Part shown: one piece after another, positions 22,455-32,490 of the stretch | Layout: every line of letters starts with the position of its first letter | Numbering within the stretch: position 1 is the first letter of the stretch | Assembly (NCBI GenBank): GCA_028752905.1 | Contig: JAQNBH010000015.1 | Coordinates: 33,586,163 to 33,650,162 of the forward strand | Source of the DNA: Cladorhizidae sp. MBARI D1340-BT2 | Taxonomy: Eukaryota > Porifera > Demospongiae > Poecilosclerida > Cladorhizidae | Length of the DNA stretch: 64,000 bases | Direction: 5' to 3' | Made by a program: the position numbers and the translations under genes | Notes under the pieces: generated by a model | The model's database searches: none | What the model saw: only the letters and a program-made list of their open reading frames with translations | Told to the model about the DNA's origin: nothing

Positions 22455-24545
22455 AATCTTTTGCAAATCCGTGAAATCACCGATGGATCTTTTGGCTAAC
22501 GCAAATTGGAGGAGGGTTCCTATAAGGGTGCAGTGCCTATTGCTAGCTCAATAGACTCCCCAGCAGAATGTAATGATAATACTCTAGCTATCCTAAAGAA
22601 AACACATTCCATTCCTCAGTATCAATTTCACGTTCCAGATGTTCATTCAGAAGTTTTAGATGCTGCTATGAATATATTAGCGGAGGAGGTAGCCAGGGCC
22701 ATCAAATCATTCCCTAATGGTTCCTCAGGAGGCCCAGATGGTCTTCACCCTCAGCACCTGAAGGACATGACCGTGCCAAGGGGTACACACTCAAAGTTTT
22801 ATTTGCATTCACCAGCAACATTCTTCGCAGTGACACTCCTGAATTCATAATTCCTTTTTTTCTTTTGGTGCATCACTGATTGCTGTATCAAAACCAGGTG
22901 GAGGTATTAGACCCATTGCTGTGGGGTGTACCCTCCGCAGACTAGCTTCTACGTGTGCCATTAGCCGAGTGAAGGCATCTGTCAGTTCTGTAGCCCTCCT
23001 ATAGCAGGAGTTGGTATGCCCAAGGGTGCTAGTCACACAGCTAGAATTTATGTGCAAAACCTAACCCCCCGATAGTGCACTTTTGAAATTGGACTTCAGA
23101 AATGCATTAATAGTCTACGCAGGATAAGATATCCCAAGCTGTCAGGGGGTTGGCTCCACAGCTATTACCTTCAGTAATCTCGGCATGTGGTTCCTCAACA
23201 AGCCTGTTCTTTGGAGATAGTGTGATAGAGTCAAAGGAGGGGGTACAACAAGGTGATCCCTTGGGCCCAGCATTATTTTGCCTCACTATTCACTCAGTAC
23301 TAGAGTCAGAACCTTGCATCTTATCTGGACGGCATCACGATAGGTGCTAATTGGGTGAACATCGTGCATGACTTTCGGAGAGTGGAGCTTCTAGCTCAGG
23401 ATGTTAGTTTTTCTTTGAACCACAGTAAGTACGAAGTGGTATGCCCAGATCATGCCACTCTGGGTTCCTTACTAGTGGATATTCCAGGTCTTTTGGTAGT
23501 GAGCCCAGAGTCATCCACCCTGTTGGGTTCACCGATTGGTGGAGCAGAAAGCAGTGATTCAATCCTTGGGAAGAAGATCGATTCATTGTGTGTTTTGGGA
23601 GAGAGACTTAGTTACCTTCTTGCTCATGATGCATTGAATGTCCTCCGCATTCCTTTTGCATCCCCAAACTTTTATTTATATTCCTTCTCTTCTCTTCTCT
23701 TCTCCATTACTAATTCATTTGACAGGCTGCAAAGAGGAATAGTGAGTGTGATAGTGAAGTTGACCTTGGCAACTCTGCATGGACACAGGCATCACTTCCA
23801 GTGCATTTGGGTGGTCTTGGGATCAGAAGTGCAGCAGATGCCGCCTTCCTTGCATCAGCTGCTGCCTGCTCTGATCTTTATCCATCGGATCCTTCCGGAA
23901 AGGTTGTCGGGTGTGCAGTGTACCTTTCAGGATTATTTCCTTGATATGTGGAGTCAAAGTCATGATGCTTCACCTCCTGCAGGAAGCGAGCATTTTCAGC
24001 AGAGAGCTTGGGATACTGATCAGCTGTTAAGTTATGCTCATTCTGAAACTTCTCGAGCATGTTTGCTAGCTGCGTGTCACGAAAGAATCTGGTGCTTGGC
24101 TCAATGCCATCCGAGTGGCATCTCTAGGTTTTTAAGGATGGAGGGCAAGGTACTTAATGGGATTGAGGATATGTGCCCTCCTAGTTCAACCCCATTTGTG
24201 TTGCCATTGGGTGAACAGGTCGATGTTAAAGACACAAAAGGCCTGAGTTGCCATAGAAACCAGGGTCGCTATCCAAGGCATGCTTCTCTCTGAATGAGTT
24301 GGTCAAGAGAAGTTTGGACTCTGCAAAGATCCCATCTCGCCATCTTGACTCGAACCGAATGGAGTGGATGGCAAATGGCCTGATGACATCAGTTTGGTCC
24401 CATGGAAGGGTGGTCAATCACTAGTGTGGGATGTGACATGCCCAGACACATATGCACCATCCCATTTGGCTTTGGCTGGTGTTGAGTTTGGCAGTGAAGC
24501 TAAGCACCACAGGAGGACTAAGTATACATGCTAATACTAATTTAA
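22455..24545 (+). pseudogene. LINE (non-LTR retrotransposon) remnant, reverse transcriptase to C-terminus
   Basis: In order on the plus strand: KLEEGSYKGAVPIASS, SFPNGSSGGPDGLHPQHLKD (about 22700-22770), GGGIRPIAVGCTLRRLAS (about 22890-22950), LLKLDFRNA (about 23065), EGVQQGDPLGPALFCLTIH (about 23235-23295), then a 312-residue open part at 23355-24293 with SFSLNHSKYEVVCP. The C-terminal segment is KRSLDSAKIPSRHLDSNRME and HAQTHMHHP. These are the RT and post-RT blocks of a LINE group seen in several invertebrates. Frameshifts divide it, and the YLDD catalytic box is disrupted around 23330. The 3' end runs into an ATA microsatellite. Confidence 0.88.
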
Positions 24546-24559
24546 GAATTAATTTATAC

Positions 24560-24700
<141 letters not shown>

Positions 24701-24949
24701 AATAATAATAAAATAATAATATAGTAAGTAAAAATAAAAATAACAAATAAATAAATATATAAAGTTTAAAGATAAAAAAGCAAATAAAATAATAATAATC
24801 AATAAAATAATAGCATCAATATATATATATATATAATTATATTTAAATAATTTTTAAAAAATGAACTAACAAATAAATATTTATTTTTACAATGTTACAC
24901 AACAACTACACAACAACAAAAACAACATAAAAATAATAATTAGAATTAA

Positions 24950-25990
24950 CAAACATGTTTATAACTAATTAACAATATAGAATACATAACTAATAAATAC
25001 ATAATTGTATACATTAAAAAAACAACTAACGACAAGTTCAACTCCCAACTGACCCCCAAAACAGATGAGTCATTCCCCTGCTGGACTGCCGCCGAGAGAC
25101 GCTGAAGGAGGTGAGCACAGGCATTCACCTCTCCAGTTCTTTGCCTTATCCTGAGGCTGAGCTCCTTCAGGAAAGCCATTGGTTGACCTGGCCCTAATGA
25201 CCGCCAAAGACTCAATGGCCACGAGCTCAAAAAAGTGGCATGGATCCAGACCGGCATTCTTGGCCACTTTCTCCTCAGCCATAGCAGCCACAGCTCCAGC
25301 ACTACTCACTGCCGCACCCAGATGATGTGATTGGGCCGACGTATCTGGACAGGTCACATCCCACACCAGTTGCTTGCCAATTCCCCATGGAACCATGGTG
25401 ACCCCATCAGGCCTTTTCCCGTCAGAGCGAAAGAGACCCGACGGTTTCAGCCTGGAGAGGGCACCTGCAGATTACAATGCTCGGAAGAGGATGTCGCTTA
25501 TGGTGATATGACAGTAGAAATATCCTTCACTTCTCTTGCAGCTAAGGACCATGCGTGGGGCAAGACGATCCACTTTAGCTCCACATTGCTGGCAGTTATG
25601 AGGACAACACAAAGCGGAGACCCACGGCAACCCTGGTATCGTCATCCATCCTCAAACCCCTGGACGAAATGGCGAGAGCATGCCATGCACCGGATTCTAT
25701 CCTGAAACAGCCAAAAGCCGGCTCAAGCCAAGTCGTCAGGTGCATTGTGCAACAAAGATTCCACAGACTTTGATACCATCACGCAGCTCAGGACTACTGG
25801 AAGCACGCCGCATGACCAGATGGTGGGGAGTTGCCGTGATCCATAGACAGAAAAGGCATCACAAAAGGGGCAGGGAGTGAAAGCAAGTGAGGTGAGGATG
25901 GCTTGGACCAGGTCATGAGTGGTAGCAGCTGAGGCCAAGAAGGCAGAGGGAGCAAGCTGCACTGCACTCCTGATTCCAAGACTCCCTATC
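24950..25990 (-). pseudogene. LINE C-terminal remnant, same group as 22455-24545, opposite strand
   Basis: The minus strand gives VQLAPSAFLASAATTHDLVQ (about 25960), PWGIGKQLVWDVTCPDTSAQ (about 25390), AVAAMAEEKVAKNAGLDPCH, FLKELSLRIRQRTGEVNACA and a last part ending NDSSVLGVSWELNLSLVV. These match the C-terminal region of this LINE group (a W-D-x-T-C-P-D-T core). It is 5' truncated and contains frameshifts. Confidence 0.85.
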
Positions 25991-26240
25991 GCAACAGGGA
26001 AAGGATTTGCAAATATGGACGGACATCCTCAGAGAAATTAATGTTAGTAATGCTGACTTAGACTCTTGTCATAATCTATCCGAGCAGGAGAGGGAAAACA
26101 TGGAGAAGTCCTGAGGGTGTACAGCAGCTTAGGGATAGAAAATGAATTATGCAGCAGGTTAAGGCATCCCGAGCAGAACCAACCTGATCCTGACCGCCAT
26201 GTTTTATTTATTGCTATTATTATTATATATTATTAATGTT
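25991..26240. other. Unassigned, ends in an ATT-rich tail
   Basis: AT-rich tail at 26212-26240 resembles a LINE 3' tail. No protein segment was recognised. Confidence 0.3.
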
Positions 26241-26432
26241 CAGGGTTTCACTTAGAAAATTGTCCAAGGGGGGGCAACTGGAGGAATCTGGATATTAAGG
26301 GGGGGGGGGGGGGGGGGCCATGATGGTTAAAGATTGTGACAAAGTTTCTAATGAATTTTAATAATACAATTTCCAAGGGGGGGGAGCAAAAAGGTTCCAA
26401 GGGGGGGAGCCACGCCCCCTAAATGAAACCTG
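26241..26432 (+). mobile_element. Short non-autonomous element with CAGGGTTTCACTTAG ends (copy 2)
   Basis: Terminal inverted repeat CAGGGTTTCACTTAG pairs with CTAAATGAAACCTG at the other end. It carries G-runs (19 G at 26299-26317) and is related to 7298-7499. Probably a hAT-type MITE; its target duplication is unclear. Confidence 0.6.
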
Positions 26433-26529
26433 ATGTTTAATTTTTTATTTTCAAACTTTCTAGATTTGTTAAATGTAATTTATTATTATGTATAATATAC
26501 TATTTTTATTTTATTTATTAGGATCTCGT

Positions 26530-26735
26530 GCTGGGCGTGTGTGCCTGGGTGTGGTTTGTAACACATGGTGAATTGCTATCTACCGGCATATAGCAGGCTC
26601 ACGCGAGTCTTAATCTCTGATGAGGGCTAGAGCATCTAGTCGAAACGTCGAGTGAATAAAATTTGAAGTTGATTATTGAGAATGTGACAAGGTGATTTTA
26701 ATGTTATCATGTCAACTGAGAGTTCATTGAGAATA
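26530..26735 (+). repeat. Hammerhead-like dispersed repeat, best preserved copy
   Basis: CTGATGA at 26617-26623, then a hairpin GGCTAG-AGCAT-CTAGTC, then GAAAC (26642-26646) and GTC (26647-26649), followed by GAGTGAATAAAATTTGAAG and TTGATTATTGAG. The 5' part (GGGTGTGGTTTGTAACACA and ATAGCAGGCTCAC) matches the copy at 21531-21690. The flank CAACTGAGAGTTCATTGAG is shared with other copies. Confidence 0.8.
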
Positions 26736-26785
26736 ACAATTTATATTAAAAAGCAACTACTTAATTAGCAATAATATCCACAGTG

Positions 26786-27990
26786 TTAAGTTACGAGTGT
26801 CCCGCTGCTCAAGGAGGGGGGGAGGGGAGGGGACCAAAGATCATTCCTTAGCTCACCATACAACAGTTCCTTTCTCCTCTGCCACCACTTCCCTACCCAA
26901 TACATAACACACTCGCCCACCTCCTCCATCACTGCATCACTTACTCCCTCCACATCTTTCCCCAAAAGCAATGCCACCTTTCCATCCTTACTCACTCTTC
27001 TATATTCATCCAGCCACTGTCCTGCCCCTACAATTCTGCGCACCTCATCCATCAGTACCAGCCGATCCCTCTCAAATTCCCCGCATATCACCAAGAAATG
27101 TTCCACATCCTCCCCTGCTCCACTATCACACATTATACACCTCTCATCCCTAACTATCCCACATCTCTTCTTATCCTCTAACAACCCAGCTGATGCAGTC
27201 CTAAGTCTAAATTGCAACCGCACACCTTCCTGACCATGCATGGACCTCACATACCTCTCCACCCCTGCACCATTCTTTGCCGATTGATAAAACTTCAGCG
27301 TACTCTTGCCGTTTACTTCCTCCCCCCAATCCTTCTCTTTCTCACCTTCACTTTCCCCTTCCACTTGCGCACTGACCCAACCTCGTTGTTTAGCTCGTAT
27401 TTTCTCCTCAAGATCTCACATTCTTCCCACCATCCAATTCCTCCATCCTCTCTTAGTTTATTTACAGCAACTTTTACCAATCTGCTCTGTTCCAACACCT
27501 CTAATCTCTTATCGAACAAAACCTTCATCTCTTCCCTCCTCTCCTCCAGCTTCCTCCACCCCATAACTCCCTGTATCTCCACTCCTGCTACTGTATTACT
27601 TGCCCCCAACAATCTCCTACTCACTCTCATCTGTGCTGACTCCAACTTCTTGCAAGCATTATCTCCTGTCCACCACACTTCGGCTCCATACTCCAAACTA
27701 GGTCCCATTAGAAAGGTCCCATTAGAAGCCCCCCCACCATTCTTCCTCAGTCTACTTCCACCTGCCCATTTACTCCACTCATCCATGTCACCTTTCCAAC
27801 CCACTCTTCTGCCTTCTTTGCCATGTTCTCTAGCTGAACATTACCCCTTAGCTTCCTATCAAACCATACTCCCAAGTACTTGAATTCTTTGACCTCTTCC
27901 AATATCTCCTCACCAATCCTCCAATTCACTTCTGCTTCCTTCTTCCCTACTTACCATGACCTTGCTCTTCTTGCTATTAAACTTCATCTT
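26786..27990 (-). pseudogene. LINE C-terminal remnant with CCHC-like zinc motif
   Basis: The minus strand reads FNSKKSKVMV, EVKEFKYLGVWFDRKLRGN (about 27890), SLEYGAEVWWTGDNACKKLE (about 27700), VSRRLLGASNTVAGVEIQGV and, in a shifted frame, LQFRLRTASAGLLEDKKRCG, RDERCIMCDSG, EDVEHFLVICGEFERDR. The YLGV block, the SLEYGAEVWW block and the C-x2-C...H-x4-C motif are the post-RT region of a LINE. It has at least two frameshifts, and the RT catalytic part is missing. It abuts a G16 run at 28004-28019. Confidence 0.85.
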
Positions 27991-28020
27991 CCACCTTAAT
28001 TAAGGGGGGGGGGGGGGGGA

Positions 28021-28610
28021 ATACACCTCGACAATACCAATCATAACTTCCACCCACTACCCTCTATCAACATAAAATGTAGCTTAGAAGATAAGCTATT
28101 TAATGATGTATTTATCTTTTGTCAAGGAATGAAGAAGAATAGCATCGTGTTAGAATTTCCACATATTTCCTCAAATTTCTCCCACCCAAACTCCATAATT
28201 TATATATCACCAGAATGCTTATTGTCTGCTCTTTAACTTAAGCTAATCTATTTTCACTGTTATGAGAATGTGTTGGGTATAGACCAGCATATCTGCATGT
28301 GGTTTGCATGGGATTTCCCCCCCCCTCTCCTGTGGTGCATTATAAGAGTTTAGGTGAAACTACTACATGTACTCTTACCATAAACCACCTAACGCCACTT
28401 AGCATTATTAATGGCTTTTAATTTAATTCGAGGACAGGGCAAAAGTTTGATTGCCTGGCTGACACATAAAAAATATCTATGACAAAAGTTAAATACATCG
28501 TTAATAAATACATCATTAAATAGCTTATCTTCTAAGCTACATTTTGGTACAAAAATGATGTTGATAGAGGGTAGTGGGTGGAAGTTATGATTGGTATTGT
28601 CGAGGTGTAT
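28021..28610. mobile_element. Foldback element, about 590 bp
   Basis: ATACACCTCGACAATACC at 28021 pairs with GGTATTGTCGAGGTGTAT ending 28610. The arms are about 115 bp (including AATGTAGCTTAGAAGATAAG and its inverse) around a unique centre. No coding capacity was seen. Confidence 0.85.
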
Positions 28611-28689
28611 TTTTTTGACATTATTCCCACCTTAACACATACACCTGTACCATATCCAACATAGATTGCAGTTCCACCCCTGAGTCAGC

Positions 28690-28755
28690 CAGAAGTTGAT
28701 TATTGAGAAGGTTATTGTAGCTTATTATGTCAGCTAAGAGTTCATTGAGTGTTTA
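28690..28755 (+). repeat. Partial copy of the hammerhead-like repeat (3' tail only)
   Basis: AGAAGTTGATTATTGAGAAGG followed by the shared CAGCTAAGAGTTCATTGAG. The core motif is absent. Confidence 0.7.
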
Positions 28756-29113
28756 TAAACTTGTAATTTTATGGACTGTTTTGTATATTTCAGAAAGATG
28801 GTGACCCATGACAACACTGGCCTAATGGGAAAGAGTACACCATCAAGCACGAGTGCGCAGGACATGTCCAGCAGTGTCTCTCCATTCACATATCACACTA
28901 GTTAGAGTCCCCAAAGACTGGATTGACAGGATTGACCTAAAAAGAAAAATAGAAGCTCTTGCCGAGACATGCGTAAAAGCAACATCAGGTCTTGTCACTT
29001 CATTCCATCTTTTTGTTTTGCTGTGAAGATAACTGCATCATTTTTTTAATTTTATCTCAAACTTTATATGACATCTCAAAGGCCCTTCAAAACTCTAAAA
29101 GTTTAAAATACGC
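28756..29113. other. Possible transposon-derived fragment; otherwise unrecognised
   Basis: Near 28820-28890 the plus strand can be read as YTIKHECAGHVQQCLSIHIS, reminiscent of an ECVGHVQKR block in invertebrate transposon proteins. It is too short to assign. Confidence 0.25.
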
Positions 29114-29253
29114 CCTTGTATGGTTATATGCAAGCACTGGAAACATGCCCTTGTATGGTTATATGCAAGCACTGGAAACATGCCCTTGTATGGTTATATG
29201 CAAGCACTGGAAACACGCCCTTGTATGGTTTTATGCAAGCACTGGAAACAAGC
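29114..29253. repeat. 35-bp tandem repeat, four copies
   Basis: The unit contains CCCTTGTATGGTTATATGC and AAGCACTGGAAACATG. The copies are nearly identical. The open reading frame across it is a by-product. Confidence 0.95.
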
Positions 29254-31464
29254 CGATTTACAACTACAAAAATGTTGATATCTTCCGGCAAAATTTTTAT
29301 AAAATGAACTCCACTTTGTCATCACAAAATGAGTTTTATTGCGGAGAGCTGTTAACAATGTTAACAAGTAATCGCCCACAAAAGGTTGAAGTTCATGAAT
29401 GTTGTATGGTCGGCAGCAAGCAAAATGTAGCAATCCCACTATTTTGCATACCCCTGACCCAAAACTGCACATACCCCCCCCCCCCCCCCCCTCATGTAGT
29501 AAGCACAGAGAGAGAGCTATCTTTCGACATACATGTACTAATTTCATGCATGGGGTTTATGGGGTTTACGATAAGAAGGTTATGGCACCCATTAAAAAAA
29601 AATTTTAAAATTATTTTAAAAAAAGCTACTTTTGACCACAAGTTCTCCCTTTTGACCAGCTTATTGGTCTAGCTTATTGGTCTAGCTAACCAGGCTCTCT
29701 AACATGGTTGCATGCACATGTTAGAGTCCACCCAATAAGTGCATCTGAGACTAATAATGGCTGGCTAGCATTGCTAAGGGCATTATTACATCATGTATAT
29801 TCAGCCACACCTACTTACCACGCCCCACAGGAAACTCCTTAGCAGTGCACACATACTACAGCTCACAAAATATTTGAGGAGTAATGGAGAGTGGAATTCG
29901 GAGTGGTGTTGGTGCTGAGCTTACCTGTGATCTTATTGCTAGAGAACTCTTTGCAAGGCCACTTGGATGTCTCCATGGGAAGATGTTTATGGAGCAAGGT
30001 TCAAAGTTTCTTTGCAATAGCATAGCATTACAAACAAATTACAGTAAATAAACACAGATATATATATATATATACACACATATATACATATATGTGTATA
30101 ATATATATATACACACATATACATATATATGTATAATATATATATATTATATATATATATATATATGACAAGTGAAGAACTGAAAGAGATTTAGTTCATA
30201 ATGGAAGTTTTTCATCCAGGTGAAAGAGTTCACTCCTTCCTTCCTCTAAAGTGGAGGCTTATAGTCAGGGGTCAGTGTGTGTGGAGCAGAGGTGCACAAA
30301 ATATGACATTTGTGTTGGGATCACACAGGTTGCTTAGGTGATCCCCTGGGATCATACAGGTTGCTTAGATGATCCCCGAAGACTGGTCTGGTGACACATC
30401 TGAAAATCTAAAGCCATACGGCAACAACTAGTAGAAGATGAAGTGGCATACTTTAGCAATAGAAGAGAATTTGCTTCTGGCAAAGTACATCCCCTGCATG
30501 TCTGAATCAGTTAATCTGTTTATGGAAAGACTCGGTGATTGATCTTACACAATTGGGATTCAATAAGCGTTTATCAATGGAAGACGCGATGTGTATTTCA
30601 TGTTCAAGCCACCGAATCTGCTGTACCAAAACTGATGTTTAAATATCTTCAGCAGTCAGAGGGTTCTCAATATACAAGCACTCTGTTTTATGGCAATCAG
30701 TTAAGTGCTATATATAAGGGAGAAGGTTAATTGTTGTTTTTAAATTAATACTCGTGCTACAATTGATAACCAATAAAGGCCAATGAGAGGAGTTATATCG
30801 TCAGCATGAGGATTTGAAACTCTCAATATGTGCCTCCCAATTTCAGATCGAAATTTTCAAGCTTGATCAGAAGTGGTGTTGTTAGTGTCTAAGTCTCACA
30901 GCCAAAAGTCTTGAAAAGAGCATCATTGAAAGGGATGCGTATAATACGCTTCATGTAGTAGAGCTCAGGTACTGGTTGAAGTGCAGAGTAACTAGGAAGA
31001 AGCAGGATCTTGTGATAAATGAGCAGGCCCATTCCATGAAATACACTAGGGGCTCATTCCTGTTCAGTAATGCTCCAGAAACATTTCTCTCTCCCCCCCC
31101 CCCCCCCCCCCCCCCCCCACACACACACACAGACCAAACCAGTTAACTGTTACCGTGCAATGAAGTCAGAGAAGAACTAGCAGCAAGCTTACCGTCAGCA
31201 CTAACACCACTTCGACTTCTACTCTCCATTAGTCATTGCACAAACATGAAAGATTGTAGCAAATTCAGCGGTTAAAAGTCAAATTATATATATACATACA
31301 CGGCTAAACTCACTTTGGCAGCTCTTTTAGTATTAGTATACCATAAATGGTGTCTCAGCCAATTTTGATTCCACCAAAAACACTTCAAACGTACCTTGGG
31401 CATAGATGGTATTGAGTCAATGTTCTTAAACATTGTGCATTAACCCTAAGCAAACACTTACAGC
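29254..31464. other. Unassigned stretch with simple repeats
   Basis: It contains a C18 run (29474-29491), a TA-rich microsatellite (30057-30170) and a C26 run followed by CA repeats (31093-31132). Two related short start-like sequences in opposite orientation lie at 29884 (+) and 31229 (-). No established gene was identified. Confidence 0.4.
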
Positions 31465-32490
31465 ATCTCTTCAAGTAAGTTTATCTCGACATCTGAATCC
31501 ACATCATTTCTCCAAGACACAAGTCTGGTGATCATCCAATTATAGACCTGTATCTCTTGAGTTCAAAAGCAAAAATGCTCGAACATATTATGTACGACAA
31601 GACGATGGATACCTTGTCCAAGATGATACCTTGATCCTGCCTGGTCCAAGATGGATACCTTGATCCTGCCTGGTCCAAGATGATACCTTGATCCTGCCTG
31701 GTCCAAGATGGATACCTTGATCCTGCCTGGTCCAAGATGTTACCTTGATCCTGCCTGGTCCAAGATGGATTCCTTGATCCTGCCAGGTCCAAGATGATAC
31801 CTTGATCCTGCCTGGTCCAAGATGGATTCCTTGATCCTGCCTGGTCCAAGATGATACCTTGATCCTGCCTGGTCCAAGATGGATTCCTTGATCCTGCCTG
31901 GTCCAAGATGATACCTTGATCCTGCCTGGTCCAAGATGGATTCCTTGATCCTGCCTGGTCCAAGATGATACCTTGATCCTGCCTAGTCCAAGATGGATTC
32001 CTTGATCCTGCCTGGTCCAAGATGGATTCCTTGATCCTGCCTGGTCCAAGATGATACCTTGATCCTGCCTAGTCCAAGATGGATTCCTTGATCCTGCCTG
32101 GTCCAAGATGGATTCCTTGATCCTGCCTGGTCCAAGATGGATACCTTGATCCTGCCTAGTCCAAGGCATAGCATAGACTTTTAAGGAAGTTTGAATACAG
32201 AAATTGCTATCATTCTACAAAATCTAGACAAATTTACTACCAAAGGGTCAGTCAGATGTTTGATCGAGTGCAGCATAAAGAGCTGTTATTGGTGTATCTG
32301 GGTCCTTGTGGCTATGGTTACAGGCACACCTGACAGGGAGGTAACGATGCGTATCTCCACAAGTCGCTCTGAGTTGGCCAGTTGTCTCGGGCATTCCCCA
32401 AGGTAGTATTCTAGGGTCCTCTTTTGTTCCTGGTGTACACCAATGACCTAGCATCACCTTCCTTCTTCTCGTCTATATACTATGCCTTAG
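31465..32490 (+). pseudogene. LINE reverse transcriptase remnant split by a minisatellite
   Basis: To the left of the array, the plus strand gives a segment with LLSSKAKMLEHI (about 31553-31590), the RT finger region. To the right it gives MFDRVQHKELL (about 32258) and, near 32380-32460, GQLSRAFPK and a GSILG...TNDLASP-like block in another frame. This is the usual RT order with a tandem array in between. Frameshifted and non-functional. Confidence 0.7.
31604..32165. repeat. 28/29-bp minisatellite (about 20 units) inside a LINE remnant
   Basis: The unit contains TTGATCCTGCCTGGTCCAAG and ATGATACC or ATGGATTCC. The 28- and 29-bp units alternate, giving a 57-bp (19-codon) higher period, which keeps long minus-strand frames open (periodic WTRQDQGI and LDQAGSR). 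These frames look like artefacts. Confidence 0.96.

Noticed and set aside
27212..27883. 223-codon plus-strand frame rich in Pro, Ser and Leu
   Set aside because: Antisense of the LINE remnant 26786-27990; the minus strand carries recognisable RT-associated blocks.
31532..32174. Long minus-strand frames (162 and 193 codons) of WTRQDQGI/LDQAGSR repeats
   Set aside because: They follow the 57-bp period of a minisatellite, are open in more than one frame, and lie inside a dead LINE.
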